Assembly (NCBI RefSeq): GCF_036320965.1
Contig: NC_092281.1
Coordinates: 12,896,719 to 12,960,718 of the forward strand
Length of the DNA: 64,000 bases
Direction: 5' to 3'
Source: Panulirus ornatus
Lineage: Eukaryota; Arthropoda; Malacostraca; Decapoda; Palinuridae
Below are positions 37,440 to 50,200 of the stretch, in pieces. Positions within the stretch are counted from its first letter, which is position 1. The number at the start of each line of letters is the position of its first letter. The position numbers and the translations under genes are program-made. The notes beneath the pieces were generated by a model, which saw nothing but the letters and a program-made list of their open reading frames with translations, searched no databases and had not been told where the DNA came from.

Positions 37440-37765
37440 CTTCAGCGAACAACACAGGACCAAACCAGCTTTAGGACGGCTTCCCGGCCACCTCTTCAAC
37501 CTTGAAACTCTGGTTGGGTGAAACCATTCGTCCCCAGGAGCCCAGCCGGCCTGGCCCCCGGCAAGTGTTTTCCCAGCACAGTAGAGGAGAGGGAGGAGGA
37601 CTCCAATACTCGCCCTGGCACCATGGGGGCGGGAGTCCCCCAGTATCGGCCCTAGCATGGTAGAGCGGGAGTACCCCGGTACCCGCCCCAGCAGGATGGC
37701 CCGGGTACTTGGGGACTCCTTCCCCAGCATTGTGGGAGCGCTTCCCTAAGTACACGCCCTGGTGT
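37440..37765. repeat. GC-rich degenerate repeat
   Basis: Words such as cgggagtaccccggtacc and agcatggtagagcggg recur three or four times. This is the most GC-rich part of the intergenic spacer. Confidence 0.5.
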
Positions 37766-37779
37766 TAAGAAATCCTCTA

Positions 37780-38265
37780 CAGTAGAACAGGTGTGAAGAA
37801 AGGCTCTGCAACATCACATGTGAGAGGAGACGTAGATCTACAGCAATACATGTGTGATGGAAGGCTCTACAAGAGTTCAGGTGTAAAGACACTCAGAACT
37901 GTATAGGTGTCAAAGAAGGCTCTAGATAGAACTGTATAGGTGTGAAGGAAGGCTCTACATAGAACTGTATAGGTGTGAAAGAAGGCTCCACATAGAGCTG
38001 TATAGGTGTGAAAGAGGGCTCTACATAGGAATATGCGTGAAGAAAGGCTCTACAGCAACACAAGTGTCAATGCCCCCACAACAGGTATGAGGGATGGGTC
38101 TACAAGAGAACAGGTGATTGATCTACAAGACAACAGGTGTGAAAGAAGGCTGCACAACAGGATAGTGTGAAGGCTCCACAACACAGGTGTGCCACAGGTG
38201 TGAAAGAAGGCTGCACAACAGGATAGTGTGATGTCTCCACAACACAGGTGTGACACCGTTTAAGA
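37780..38265. repeat. Minisatellite, unit about 30-35 bp
   Basis: Copies of AGGTGTGAAAGAAGGCTCTA followed by CATAGAACTGTAT. The right part changes to a GGCTGCACAACAGGATAGTG form. Confidence 0.88.
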
Positions 38266-38467
38266 GAGTTCCGTAAAACTCTTGCCTGACACTGATCAGA
38301 AGAGTCTTATATAGAGAACCGGTGAACATGATTCTAAGGACTGGCACAGGAGGTATACAGTCCAATGTGTGGTAATACCATATACTGCAACAGAAACTCT
38401 CTAGTGTTTCCAGTTCCTGTGTCATGACACCATTTTACAGAACCCGTCTACCCAGTGTTGACATGAG

Positions 38468-38469
<2 letters not shown>

Positions 38470-38546
<77 letters not shown>
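38470..38546. repeat. (TA)n microsatellite
   Basis: Uninterrupted TA. Confidence 0.98.
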
Positions 38547-38550
<4 letters not shown>

Positions 38551-38694
38551 TTTCTAGGCTGACATACAACAGCAATTACAGTTTGTTATTTTATGTGGTT
38601 TTCAGACGTCACGTTATGGCAAAGGGAAAAAAAAATAATGTCAAGAGTAGATTTCTAAAAGATGATAGTTTGCAGTGTGTCATAGCAGATGATA

Positions 38695-38955
38695 GGCTAG
38701 TGTGTTAGTAGGTCACAGGCTACACTGTGTTAGTAGATGACAGGCTACAGTAGGTCACAGGCTACAATGTGTTAGTAGATGACAGGCTACACTGTGTTAG
38801 TAGATGACAGGCTACAGTAAGTCACAGGCTACACTGTGTGTTAGTAGATGACAGGCTACAGTAGGTCACAGGCTACACTGTGTGTTAGTAGATGACAGGC
38901 TACAGTAGGCCATAGGCTACACTGTGTGTTAGTAGATGACAGGCTACAGTGTGTC
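38695..38955. repeat. Minisatellite, unit about 37-46 bp
   Basis: GTTAGTAGATGACAGGCTAC alternates with AGTAGGTCACAGGCTACACT, about seven pairs. Confidence 0.92.
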
Positions 38956-40590
38956 TCAGTACACACTCGGGTAAATTAAGCCAATCGCTATAATAACCAT
39001 AAAGTCTCTTGTTAGCAGATACAAACCAGAACGTGCACCTTGATTCGTTCTTGTCGTTGTAACGCCCTGTAACAACCAGTGATGGGAACCACAGAGCTCA
39101 GGGTCAAACATAAAATAAAAGTGAAGTAAGCAAGGCTGGGTCCTGGTGTGTGTGAACACTGTTATTGTTCATTTTTCAAAGGCTGGGTCCTTGTGTATGT
39201 GGACACGGTCATTGTTCCTCCACGCGTGACTCTGGTGTAACACCACATCGCCTGTGCTTCGACCTGGCCACAACTCTGGCCCTGAATAATGTAACAGTCC
39301 AGCATGGTTTCACGGTATGGCCAAGGTTTCCACAAACAACAGGAAAGGGAACCAATTATCTCAACCGGTGATTAAAACAAAAAACAGTACGTCTGTTCAG
39401 TGGAGAGGGATCAGGTGACAGTATCCAACCACAGTAGATTTTCTGTCAGAAAGTTGCCATAAATGTAGTGTCCACATTTACTTCCACCCAGTCACTGTAA
39501 CACAGGAACATTGTATGGTTAAGACATTGTATCATCAACTACAAGTGTTGGTGGGAATGTATGATCTGTTTCATCTTCAGTGGGGTTGGAACGTCACTGA
39601 AAGAATAAAGAATTGAGTTCGAAAAATTAAGTACATTAAAAATCTTTAACGCGGTTTCATCTCATCAGCGAATAAAGATATTTTCCCTTCATACTTTTGA
39701 GGTAAAGGTTATCTATATGATTTTGTCATATGTAGTAAAATTAAACTAAAAGAATCCTTGTGTTGCAATTAGTGGCGGGTGTTTGCATGCAGCTTCCACG
39801 TTGTCGTAAATATAATTGGTTTCCTTCTCTGTTCGTAAAACAGTTTCTTAAGATTTTTTTCTTTGTTTCTGTGTTGGTACGTGAATTATAGTTGGTTCTA
39901 TGTTAATGTATTTCTATTTCATAACGTTCTTGTGAAGAGGACAATGTTTGATGTGTCTATGTAAGAAGCGTCACATAATATCATAACAATTAACATAGAA
40001 TAATGAAATGTACACCTTTGAGATAACCGCAGTGAAATAGAATTAATAGATTTACTGAAAAGGATGAAATACGTAGAATGATTCTAACACTCGTGACGAG
40101 AGATGTACAACTCATGTTACAACTATAACTTGAAAACCCTGCACTGATATTAATATAGCTCAAGTACTTAGTTTTGAGAAAATATGTTATATAACTGCTA
40201 GTTCAAGTGTATGTTTCTTTGAAACACGCTATGTACTCTGGGCCCATCTTACAAAATACCACCATATGGGTAAAGAATTGAATAAACTATATACCAAGTG
40301 ATCCCTCGCCATTTACTAGCTTCCTGCATGGAGAAGGCAGGATAAACTGTACCAAGTGCTCCCCAGACATTGATTCCCTTCCTACATGGGATAGACACCT
40401 TGGTACGATAATTGTGCTAAATGGCCGACGATGATGTGCGGCCCAGGAGAGGAGCGGGTAGGCATGGCCGTACCGCCTGGCTGGCCAGTTAATTCGCCTC
40501 GAAAGAGGTGGTAGTGAGGTCGTCCAAGAAGACCTCCCTGCCTTACCTAATATAGTGTGCTGACTGAGGTCGTTCTTGACACCCGGGAAG
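38956..40590. other. PPAT 5' flank, unassigned
   Basis: AT-rich to about 40400, with two similar segments at 40290-40330 and 40340-40390 (ccaagtg(a/c)tcccc type). A GC-rich patch follows at 40420-40500, then the candidate TATA box at 40598. Confidence 0.4.
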
Positions 40591-40597
40591 ATCGATT

Positions 40598-40605
40598 TAT
40601 ATAAA
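40598..40605 (+). promoter_or_regulatory. Candidate PPAT TATA box
   Basis: TATATAAA lies about 325 bp upstream of the chosen PPAT start, in non-repetitive sequence just after a GC-rich patch at about 40420-40500. Start of transcription would be near 40630. The evidence is motif and position only; a spliced 5' UTR starting further upstream is equally possible. Confidence 0.3.
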
Positions 40606-40928
40606 TGTGTTGAACTAGTGCATCGTAGGACAAGTGTTTCGGTATTATGAATGGATACATGTAGTCTGAAACCTGTTGATGTAGATGAATGTGAACAGTT
40701 GGAAGTGTGGAATTTATCTCGTGTCTTGAATTTAGTGTTTCATCCTGTGAACGAAGTTGTGGTTGGAAGATCGACGTGAAGATCATTCATGGAAACTACG
40801 ATGAAAATGGAAGACTCGCATCATGTCGGTAGATTTGCAGTGGAGTCCTAGTAGGCCGTGTGGGACGTCGAACAGAAATTTGATTACTCAAATAGTATTT
40901 CTTGCATGACCAGATTTGGTCGTCAGCC

Positions 40929-41200
40929 ATGGCGACCTTGGACAACCCGGCCAGTATCCAAGACGACCCTACACAGACCTGGACATCAAGTACCTCCTCA
41001 GAGGACGCTAGTGCCTCAGAATACAACAGCTCTGGGTCAAGACCTAGTATGACCTGGGGAAACCTGGACCTGGAGGATGCTGAAGAGGATCTACGGGAGG
41101 CTTGCGGAGTGTTTGGGTGTGTTCTTGCGAAGGACTCCTCCCCGAGCACCGTCAGTGTTGCTCATGTTATCTACTTAGGTCTGGTGGCCCTTCAACACAG
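40929..41200 (+). CDS. PPAT: PPAT coding exon 1 (leader and catalytic Cys)
   Basis: Encodes residues 1-90 plus two bases. It holds the long leader, the nucleophile in EACGVFGC (Cys59) and the conserved GLVALQH. The donor CAG|gtaatg ends the exon. The last 23 nt also form the first unit of the intron 1 minisatellite. Met41 is another in-frame start and would leave an 18-residue leader. Confidence 0.92.
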
Positions 41201-44200
41201 GTAATGTCATCCCTCAGGACCTGGTGACCCTTCAACACAGGTAATGTCACTCCTCAGGGTCTGGTGGCCCTCCTACACGGGTAATGTCTCTCATTAGGGT
41301 CCGGTGGCCCTTCAACATAGGGACTATCACTCCCCAGGGTCTGATGGTCCCCCAAAACAGGTACTCTCACACCCAGGTCTGGTGGTCCTCCAACACAGGG
41401 ACAGACACTCCCCGGGCTCTAATGGTCCTCCATTACAGATGCTGTCATTCCCCCAGGGTCTGTTGGCCCTCCAGCACAGGTACTGACACTCCCCAGGGAT
41501 TGTTGCCCTTCAAATACAGGGACTGACACCTCTCAGGGTCTAGTGGCGCTCCAATACAGATACTGTTATTGCCCAGGGTTTAGCGGCCCTCCAACACGGA
41601 TACTGTCACTCCCCAGAGTTTAGTGGCCATCCAACACAGGTTTTGTCGCTCTTTGGGGTTTGATAGGCCACCAACACAGTTGCTGTCACTCCCTAAGGTC
41701 TGGCGGCCCTCCAACATAAGTACTGTCACTTCCCAGGGTCTGAAAGCCCACTAACACAGGTGGTGTAACTCCCAAACTTCTGATGACCCTCCAACACAGG
41801 TACTTTCTACAAGGTCTAGTGGCCCACCAACACAGGTTCTATCACACCCCTGGGGTCTGGTGGCCCACCAGCATAGGTACTATCACACCCCTGGGTCTGG
41901 TGGCCCACCACGCAGGTACTGTCACACCCCGAGGCCTGGTGGCCCACTAACACAGGTACTGTCACACCCCGGGGTCTGGTGGCCCACTAACACAGGTACT
42001 GTCACACCCCGGGGTCTGGTGGCCCACTAACACAGGTACTGTCACACATCAGGGTCTAGTGGCCTACCATCACAGGTACTGTCACACCCCATGGTTTAGT
42101 TGTCGACCAACACAGGCACTGTCACACCCCAGGGTCTGATGGCACACCAATGCAGGTGCTGACTCCCCACGGTTTGATGACCCTCCAACACAGGTACTGT
42201 GACTCTTCCCGGGGTCTGGTGGTCCTCCAGTCCAACACAGGTGCTATCATTCCCTAGGGTGTAGTCCTCCACCACAGGCACTGACACTCTTCACGTTCTG
42301 GTCGTCCTCAAACATAGGTGCTATCACTCTGTAGGGTCTGTTTGTCCTTCAACACAGGTATTATCACTCCCCAGGGTTTGGTGGAACTCCAACACGGGAA
42401 CCGACACTCAGGGTCTGTTGGCCCTCCAGCATAGGTACTGACACTCCTGAGGTTCTTGTGGCCCTCCAACATAGGTTCTGTCACTCACCAGGATCTGGTG
42501 GCCTTCCAATACAGGTATTGTTACTCTCAAGGAATTGATGGCCTTCAGATACAGGATTGACACTCCCCAGAGTTTAGTGGCACTCTAACACATTGCTTTC
42601 ACTCCTTATGGTCTGGTAGTCCTCCAATACAGATGCTGTCACTCTTCAGCGTTTGATGACTCTCCAACACAGGTGCTCTCACTTCTCAAGGTGTGATGGT
42701 CTCCCAGCACAAGTACTGACACACTCCATGTTTTGATGACCCTCCATCACAGACACTCACTCTCCTGGGTCTGGTACTCCTCCAACACAGGTACTGACAC
42801 TCCCAAGGATATGGTGACTGCAACACAGGTACTGTCACTCCCTTATGTCTGGTGGCCTTCCACTTCAGGAAGTGATTCTCCCCTCAGTATGATAGCCCTC
42901 CAACACGGTACTGTCACTCTTCAGGGTTTGGTGGCCCTCCAGTGCAGGAACTGATTCTCCCAAGGGTATGATTGCCCTCCAACACAGGTGCTGTTACACT
43001 GCAGGGTTTGGTGGCCCTACAACACAGGTATTGTCACTCTCCAGGGTTTGGTGGCCCAACAACACAAGTACTGACACTCCCCAGGATTTGATGATAATGA
43101 TATGATAATTATGCAACACAGATACTGTCATTTCTCAGGGTCTGGTGGCTCTGCAAGACAGGTAATGCCACTTGCCAAGGTCTGTTGGCCTTCCAATGCA
43201 GGAACTGTCACTTCAGGTTATGTTGGCCCTACAACACAAGAACTAGCACTCTCTAGGGTCTGGTGTCCTTCCAACTCAGGTACTGACACTCCCCTGGGCT
43301 TGGTGGACCTCCAACACATACACTGACACTGGGTCTCGAGGCCTTCCAACACAAATACTGATGCTCCTCATTCTCTGGTGGCCCTCCAACACTGATACTG
43401 TCACTTCTAAGTATGTGGTATTCCTCTAACATAGTTAATGACACACTCCTCGGGGTCTGTTGGGTTCACAGAGCCCAGATCTCTGTCTCACAGCTTTTAT
43501 GAGTTTCCATTCATTGGGCTGACTGGCAGGGGTCCTTGGTATCAGTCAAAGAGATGATGCAGCAGTAAGTAAGGGAAGAACTGGTTCATTGTTCCTCAGT
43601 AGTAATGCCCAAAAGAATATTAATCAAAGTTGATATTTTACTTAGAAAGCAGATGTGTTCATATGTTTATTTACATAAATTTGTAAAGTCTGCTGAGTTG
43701 ATGCTGTTGTTTCAGAGGTCAGGAGAGTGCTGGCATTGTTACCAGTCAAGGCTGTGGCACTACACAGTTCCATTACCATAAGGGTGATGGACTTGTGGCT
43801 TCCATCTTTAATGACGAAAAACTGAACAAACTTACTGGTAAGTAATCTGAAGGCATGTTGGATGAGTGCATTTTTTGTTAGAAGTGTTAGTTCAGTATTT
43901 TGGGGTGTAGTTTGGTAGTGGGAGTTGTGGATGGATTTTGTGGTGGCATGGTTGGGTTGTGTTGAGACTGGGTAGGAAGTAAGGATGATTAAGTGTGATG
44001 GGGTTTGATCAGGGAGTGTAGGGTTGTTTTAGGTGGTGGGGACATTGTAAGCATCTGTGATGGTTTGAAAAGGGTGTGCTTGGGTAAGATAGTGTCAGGG
44101 TATGGATGGGTAGAGAAGGGTATGCTTGCGTAAGATAATGTAAGGTTATGGATAGATAAAGAAGGTGATGGTTGTATAGTGTAAAAGTATGGCTGAGAAG

Positions 44201-47200
44201 TTAGGGGTATGGCTTATGCAGGAATGTGGCTAAGTATTAGTGGTCTGGTTTGGGCATTTATGATGGCTGAGTATTGTTTGAACTTTCAAAACAAAGCAAG
44301 TATTTATGAAAATTTAGGTAAAATGCAGTTTGTAATTTGGTTAAAGTTACAGAATAAAACTGAAGGACTTAAAGAGTTCCGATCACCAATGACAACAGTA
44401 AATAATATGGTAATTTTGTTTTCTTGTGATCAAAGGAAGCCTCCCCCCATTTAGTCAGACTCTTTTCTCAAAGCATTTTTAGAATGTGGATATTCTGCTG
44501 ATGTTTATTTCCTGAAATGGCATGTCAGAAAAAAGTCTTTACTCTTATAAAACCTTGCCTTTAAAGCTTATTGTGAGATACAGTAAAGTATTATGTGCAA
44601 GTTGATATAACTGGGGAGCTTTCTGTTAGATGTATTGTCTCACATTTGCTTTCTCTTTTTTAAAACCTCATTCCCTATTAAGAGAAGTATCCTTGAAAAG
44701 CACTTCTTGTCTGCTGTTGACTTCATAGTAGTTTAAATAGTAGATTGTATTTGTACGATTTATCACATGCAGTTTGCAGTTAACTTGTTTTATATATTGT
44801 TGATAACTTTTGTTGTTGTTAAGTAACATATCAGTAACTCTTTTTATTTGTCATTATAGCATGTACAACATAATTTCTTATGTCTTCGGTTGGATAATCT
44901 ACAACTTTCTGAATTACTTACTGCAGGTAATGTGGGTGTTGGACACTCCCGTTACTCAACTGCAGGAGGTCGTGACCCCAGCAACACCCAGCCCTTCATG
45001 GTACATACACGCCATGGGCCATTGGCTACTGCTCACAATGGGGAACTCATCAATGCTGTTGCCCTGCGCAAAACTGTATGTTCTTGGTGACACATTAGCA
45101 CAGGGGTCTGCAACCTTCATGAACCAGTCAGTCACTTTACTAAGAAGCAATTAGTGATTGGATGCAACTGCCACAAGCATTAATCATAAAGCATGTCAAA
45201 ACCCACATCAGAGGATTAAAACATGAAATGATCTGTCAGAAGTGCAGAACTGTGTTGTGCATTCAGATGTACAAAAAAAAAAATGAGCTAGCACAATTTT
45301 AGGTTGTAGGCAAGGTGTAATAAATAAGGGTCAAGAAAAGTCAGGACCCATTCATGATGATGTAATGCATTTCTTTGACAGTCATTCACCCTTCTTGTAT
45401 CCTCACCTCCCCTTTGCTATTGTTCATTTCTTGTTTATTAAAAATGCAATTAATTAAAGCAAACTTGGTCATCTTATGCCTGCCATCTGCACTTCACATA
45501 TTTTGCATGTCATTGTCCTGGTCTTATATTTATAATTCCTGGCCACATGCAATATGAAAATGAGAGTTGCTGACCCCTGCATTAGCATGATAAGTGTTAT
45601 TCTGTTCCATAGTATTTTCTATATATGTTTGTTGTGTAATTATATATTTTTTACCTACTTTATTTGCACAGTGTGGGGAGAAAGCTCTGCACTCATAGGG
45701 CCGTATCTCTTGAACTTTTGAAGTCATCATGCAGCCTTTAAAACCTTTGTAAACAAAAAGCATTTATTGTCTCATTGGTTAGTTTATTCCAACCATTCAC
45801 TGCCCAAACCAGTATGTCTTAATATCTTTTCTGACTAGCATTTTACCCAGCTTTTTCTTACAGCCTCTGAGTAATGAGGTGCTGCATAGTTTACTATCAG
45901 TATCTTCAGGTGATTTAGAAACTTGAAGGCTGTTATCAGGTCTCCCTTTCTCTTTTATCTATAGTGGACAGCTTTGTAATATTCAGTCACTCATTATAGC
46001 TCCATTTGTTTGATTCATGTACCATCTTAGTTATTCTTTTCTGTACCCTTTCAATCAAATCTTTTAGCCTCTTTTGCTGTGGTGACCAGACTTGCAAGGT
46101 ATAATCCAGTTCGTTCCAATATATATGTAGTGAATGATTTACCGAACATGTCCTTTTCCATATACTTAATGCAATTCTTATATTTACCAGCAGACAGTTT
46201 GCCTCTTTCACAATTATCCCTATGTGTAGCCATGGCACATTGTTGATGCTCTTAGTCTCTTTCAAATGCAGATTCATGTAATTAATTTCCTGATTGGTAA
46301 TAATCACACTGAGGCCTTCTTTTGCTTTGTCTCATCTTCGTTACTCTGTACTTACTTAGGATGAATCTATTAATCCATTTATCTGACCAGTTTATGGACT
46401 TTGTCCAGATCACCCTGTAGACTGATGCAATCATCAGAATTCTGCATTTCTCTCATGACCATAGCAGTCTGTAAGCTTGTTGATATATCCAAACAATTTT
46501 ACCTGAGCATGCCCGCAAGTCAAACCCATGTAATTGAGAACAGCAGGTGGGCAGTGTACCACTGGACATTCCTTTGTTCTTGGTAGCCTGGGTTCCACTC
46601 TTGGGCATGTACTGGCAAATTTGTTTAGGTTGATTTACATGGGAACAATTTCATATTCTGATATATGTCAAGATATGTTCGAGTCCTTCAGCAAGTCGTT
46701 TACATGTATCAGGAATAGCAGTGGGCCCAACACTGAACATAGCTGCATGCCATTTGTAACCCCAGCCCACTTTGAGGATGCACCTCTTACTTATGTTCTT
46801 TGCTCCCTTCCAATAGGATAGTCTTCAGTCCAGTGAATAAGCCCACCCTTTTATTTCTACCTGCAAATCTTACTTTTTCATCTGCTTTCAATGAGGCTGT
46901 TTGGTAGTCCAAAAACAAAGTCTAACACTTAATCTCCTGGTATTTCTTTACACAAGTCTTTATGAGCTTTCATGTCCAAAAACATAGTCTAACACATAAT
47001 CCCTCCTGGTATTTCTTTACTCGAGTCTCTTTCACAAGCTTTCTCACTGTAACCACTCTCTTCTCCATAACATTTTCTCTTTTCTGAAAATCTTTATAAA
47101 TTTTCACCCACACTTCTTCCATGTAATGATGTATGAGTGATCACCATAGCTGAATCCTGTACGTTGTATGTTCCTGCCTGCAGTTGAAGGAGCTAATGTT

Positions 47201-50200
47201 TCACTTACTCAATAGAGGTATATAAATTCCTTATATCACCTCTATCTCTAAATAGCCTGCAGAAACCTAAGGTATTGAGAGATCACTATAACAGGAGGAT
47301 GTCACTCGTGCTCCCATCTAGGTCCTTTCTTACCAATCCATAGTATATATAGACAGATTTTGTTGGGTTTGGGTGACGATGACAAGCAGCTGTCATGTTT
47401 GAACTAGCTTGGTGAAGAAATGTAATTTTGAATAGAAATATGAGGAAGACTCAGTCTCAGTGGACAGTGGGGAGGGGAGAGAGAGAGATAGAGAGTAAGA
47501 GTGGAGGATGAAGGGCTGGTTATGTACTGGTTTTAAATGGTTTCATGCTATTTAATTACCTTAGTGTCTTGCCAAGATTCAAGTGTCTGTAACATACTGT
47601 ATTTCAGTAGCTGTGGTTGTTTGATGGCTCTGAACACTTTTTGGTATATCAAGTTTTGCCAATTTTTGTCCATCTGTGGGAAACACCTTTAATTATTTTA
47701 TTTTTACCTTGACTTTGTACCAGAATCGTTAAAATAAAAAAATTACTTTTTTGGCAGGTTTTGGATCGAGGTATTGGTCTATCCACACAGTCAGACTCTG
47801 AGCTAATAACACAGATGTTGTCACAACTACCCCCTAGAGGTGAGAAAGCTGGCCCTGATTGGGGTGCTCGTATCCGGCATCTCATGGAAGCTACTCCTAC
47901 TGCTTACTCTCTGGTATTGCTGCATGAGGACAAGTTGTTTGGTGTGAGGGATCCATTTGGTAACCGACCTCTGTGTATAGGTCGACTCATGCCTGTAGGG
48001 GATTTTAATGGTAAGAATACAGAGGTTATTTGGGTCACAAAATTCAATATTTCATTTCTAGTGATCCTGGTTGACACAGTGATTGCAGTAAGAGACATCA
48101 GTTTGCAAAGTAAATTTAAATGGTACAACTCTCATCAACTATGATGTAATTATACACATATTGTTAGGCGAGGCATATCACAGCACAATATAGAAAGGCA
48201 TGGATTTGCATTATATTTAGATGTTCAAAGATAAGGTGTATGCAAGTATGATATGACCAGAATCTGAGTAGGTAAGGATTTGAAGAATATTTTATGATTC
48301 AAATTCCACATGAAGTTGAACAAGATGTGAAATGTTACATGGTGAAAAGAGAAGATCAGAGATATTAGAAAATTATTTGATCATTTAAGAGTTTAGAGGG
48401 AAAATCTGAATGCTTCAGAAGAAGAAATGATAGTGTTCGAGAATTAATTATTTGTTCATCCTCTTTCTGCCAGTGGATGGTACAGTTGAATAAATGAAGA
48501 AAAAAGCAAAGAGAAGTGAAACGTAAGGGAGAAGAATAAGCTACTCTAGCAGAAGGTTAATAGGTGCCAGAGTAAGGAGTCCATTCTGTGGGATTCCAGC
48601 AGTGTTCAGGAAGCCTGCCTCTTCCACTTCTTGAAAATGTTGTGTGACGCTTTTTGGGGGAAGGCACAAATGAATGAGAAATAAGGGTTCATTGTGTAAG
48701 CTCCATTTTGGGCATGAGGGGTCTTATGATATACTGAATCAGTGTTTGTAGCACTAGAGAGATGAAAGCTGTCTAGAATGCAGACATGGAAGGGTAATTT
48801 ATACATGTGTGGGAGTATGGTGTTAGATGAATGTAAGTCTGTTGGTGTGGTATTTAAGACTGGGTTTGGAAGGTGATTGTTTAGTGCTTGTTAAGTAATT
48901 TTAGTATATGTACTTTTTCGCTGTCATATATCATGGGAGAGGAGGAATCTTTAAGTATAAGCTGCTGAAGTGTGAAGCAAGGGTAAATTTTTTGTTTCAG
49001 CTTATGCAATAAATTTTTGAACAAAGGAAAGTATTGTAACATTTTATTGTATTTAGGTTAAAGGTAGAGAACTGGTTGCAAGAATTAGACAAGAATAATT
49101 CATCAGGAATTAGTTGAGAAATGGATGGTGTCTCTAGAATGCAGACATGGAAGGATAATTTGATTACATCTTGCAGCTGATCATCAGAAAGATCTATTTT
49201 CAAAAGAAAATGGTGCGTAAGTTAGATTTCTGCACTTAGTTAGATTGGGCTTTTATGAATCTGGTTGATAGAAGGGCATTTGGCCTTTGCCCATGGCAAA
49301 GAGAACCACCTGAAAGTTCATGTATTATGGTAGTATCTGCTTGAAAGGTGCTTTCCACCGCCATTTTTAACTACATAAGTCTTGAACTCGATGGAACATT
49401 TACCCAAATGTTGGGATGGTGTGTGAGAAGGGCATGTAAAAAAAATGTTCCTTAGAGATTCCTAATCTAAGAGTGTGATTGGTTATCCCTAGAAGTGAAA
49501 AAGTATATTGTAAGCCCCTGTGCATTAAGTGTGGAACAATTGTGGCATTGTCCTTTAGTGGAACAGACTGCCGAATGAATGATAGCCCTATCTAGAATTG
49601 ATGTATCTTCAGATGTTCTGTAGTTCCACAAGGGATTTCCCAACCATAGATTCCAGTCATAGATGTTAGATCTTTGACATGAGATGGATTCCCCCAAGCC
49701 TGTAACAGATGACTGTGATAGATCTTAGTGACACAAATGTGCCAGATTCCCTAAGCCTATGATGGATGACTGTGATTGATTTTTATCACACAGATGAGAT
49801 GGATTCCCCCAGGCCTTTAGGTTGGGTCATCAGTTCAGAGTCTTGTGCCTTTGAATCTGTTGGTGCGACACTCCTGAGAGAGGTTAGTGCATTTATTTTT
49901 GTTATGTTCCTTTGCAATAAAGATGTACCAAAGAAAAGTTTACCATTCATAAGTTTTTCAGGAAAGAATACTGGGAGATTAAAGCACATGGTAGGTTTCT
50001 GTTTTGTTCTGATATTTTTCCACAGGAATGCTTCAGTTTACTGAAACATTGTAACATGTTATAAAGCAAACACTTCTCATCAGACTTTGAAACAGTTTAA
50101 AGACCTAGTGGAAATCATTCTTATGAATATAGTCTATCTACAGCTCGGATGTTATGATTTTCAAAATGTATTGCCTTTATGTTCTCTTCTTTCCCAGGTT

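Noticed and set aside
40421..40495. Small ORF (MADDDVRPRR...) with a fair start context upstream of PPAT
   Set aside because: It ends after 24 codons, lies upstream of the candidate TATA box and is not linked to PPAT by a splice signal; probably chance.
40902..40928. Upstream in-frame ATG for PPAT at 40902
   Set aside because: The ATG at 40929 has a stronger context (GCCATGG) and the leader is variable; kept as an alternative only.
45987..46307. 106-residue minus-strand ORF as an independent gene
   Set aside because: It is the C-terminal end of a decayed LINE reverse transcriptase.
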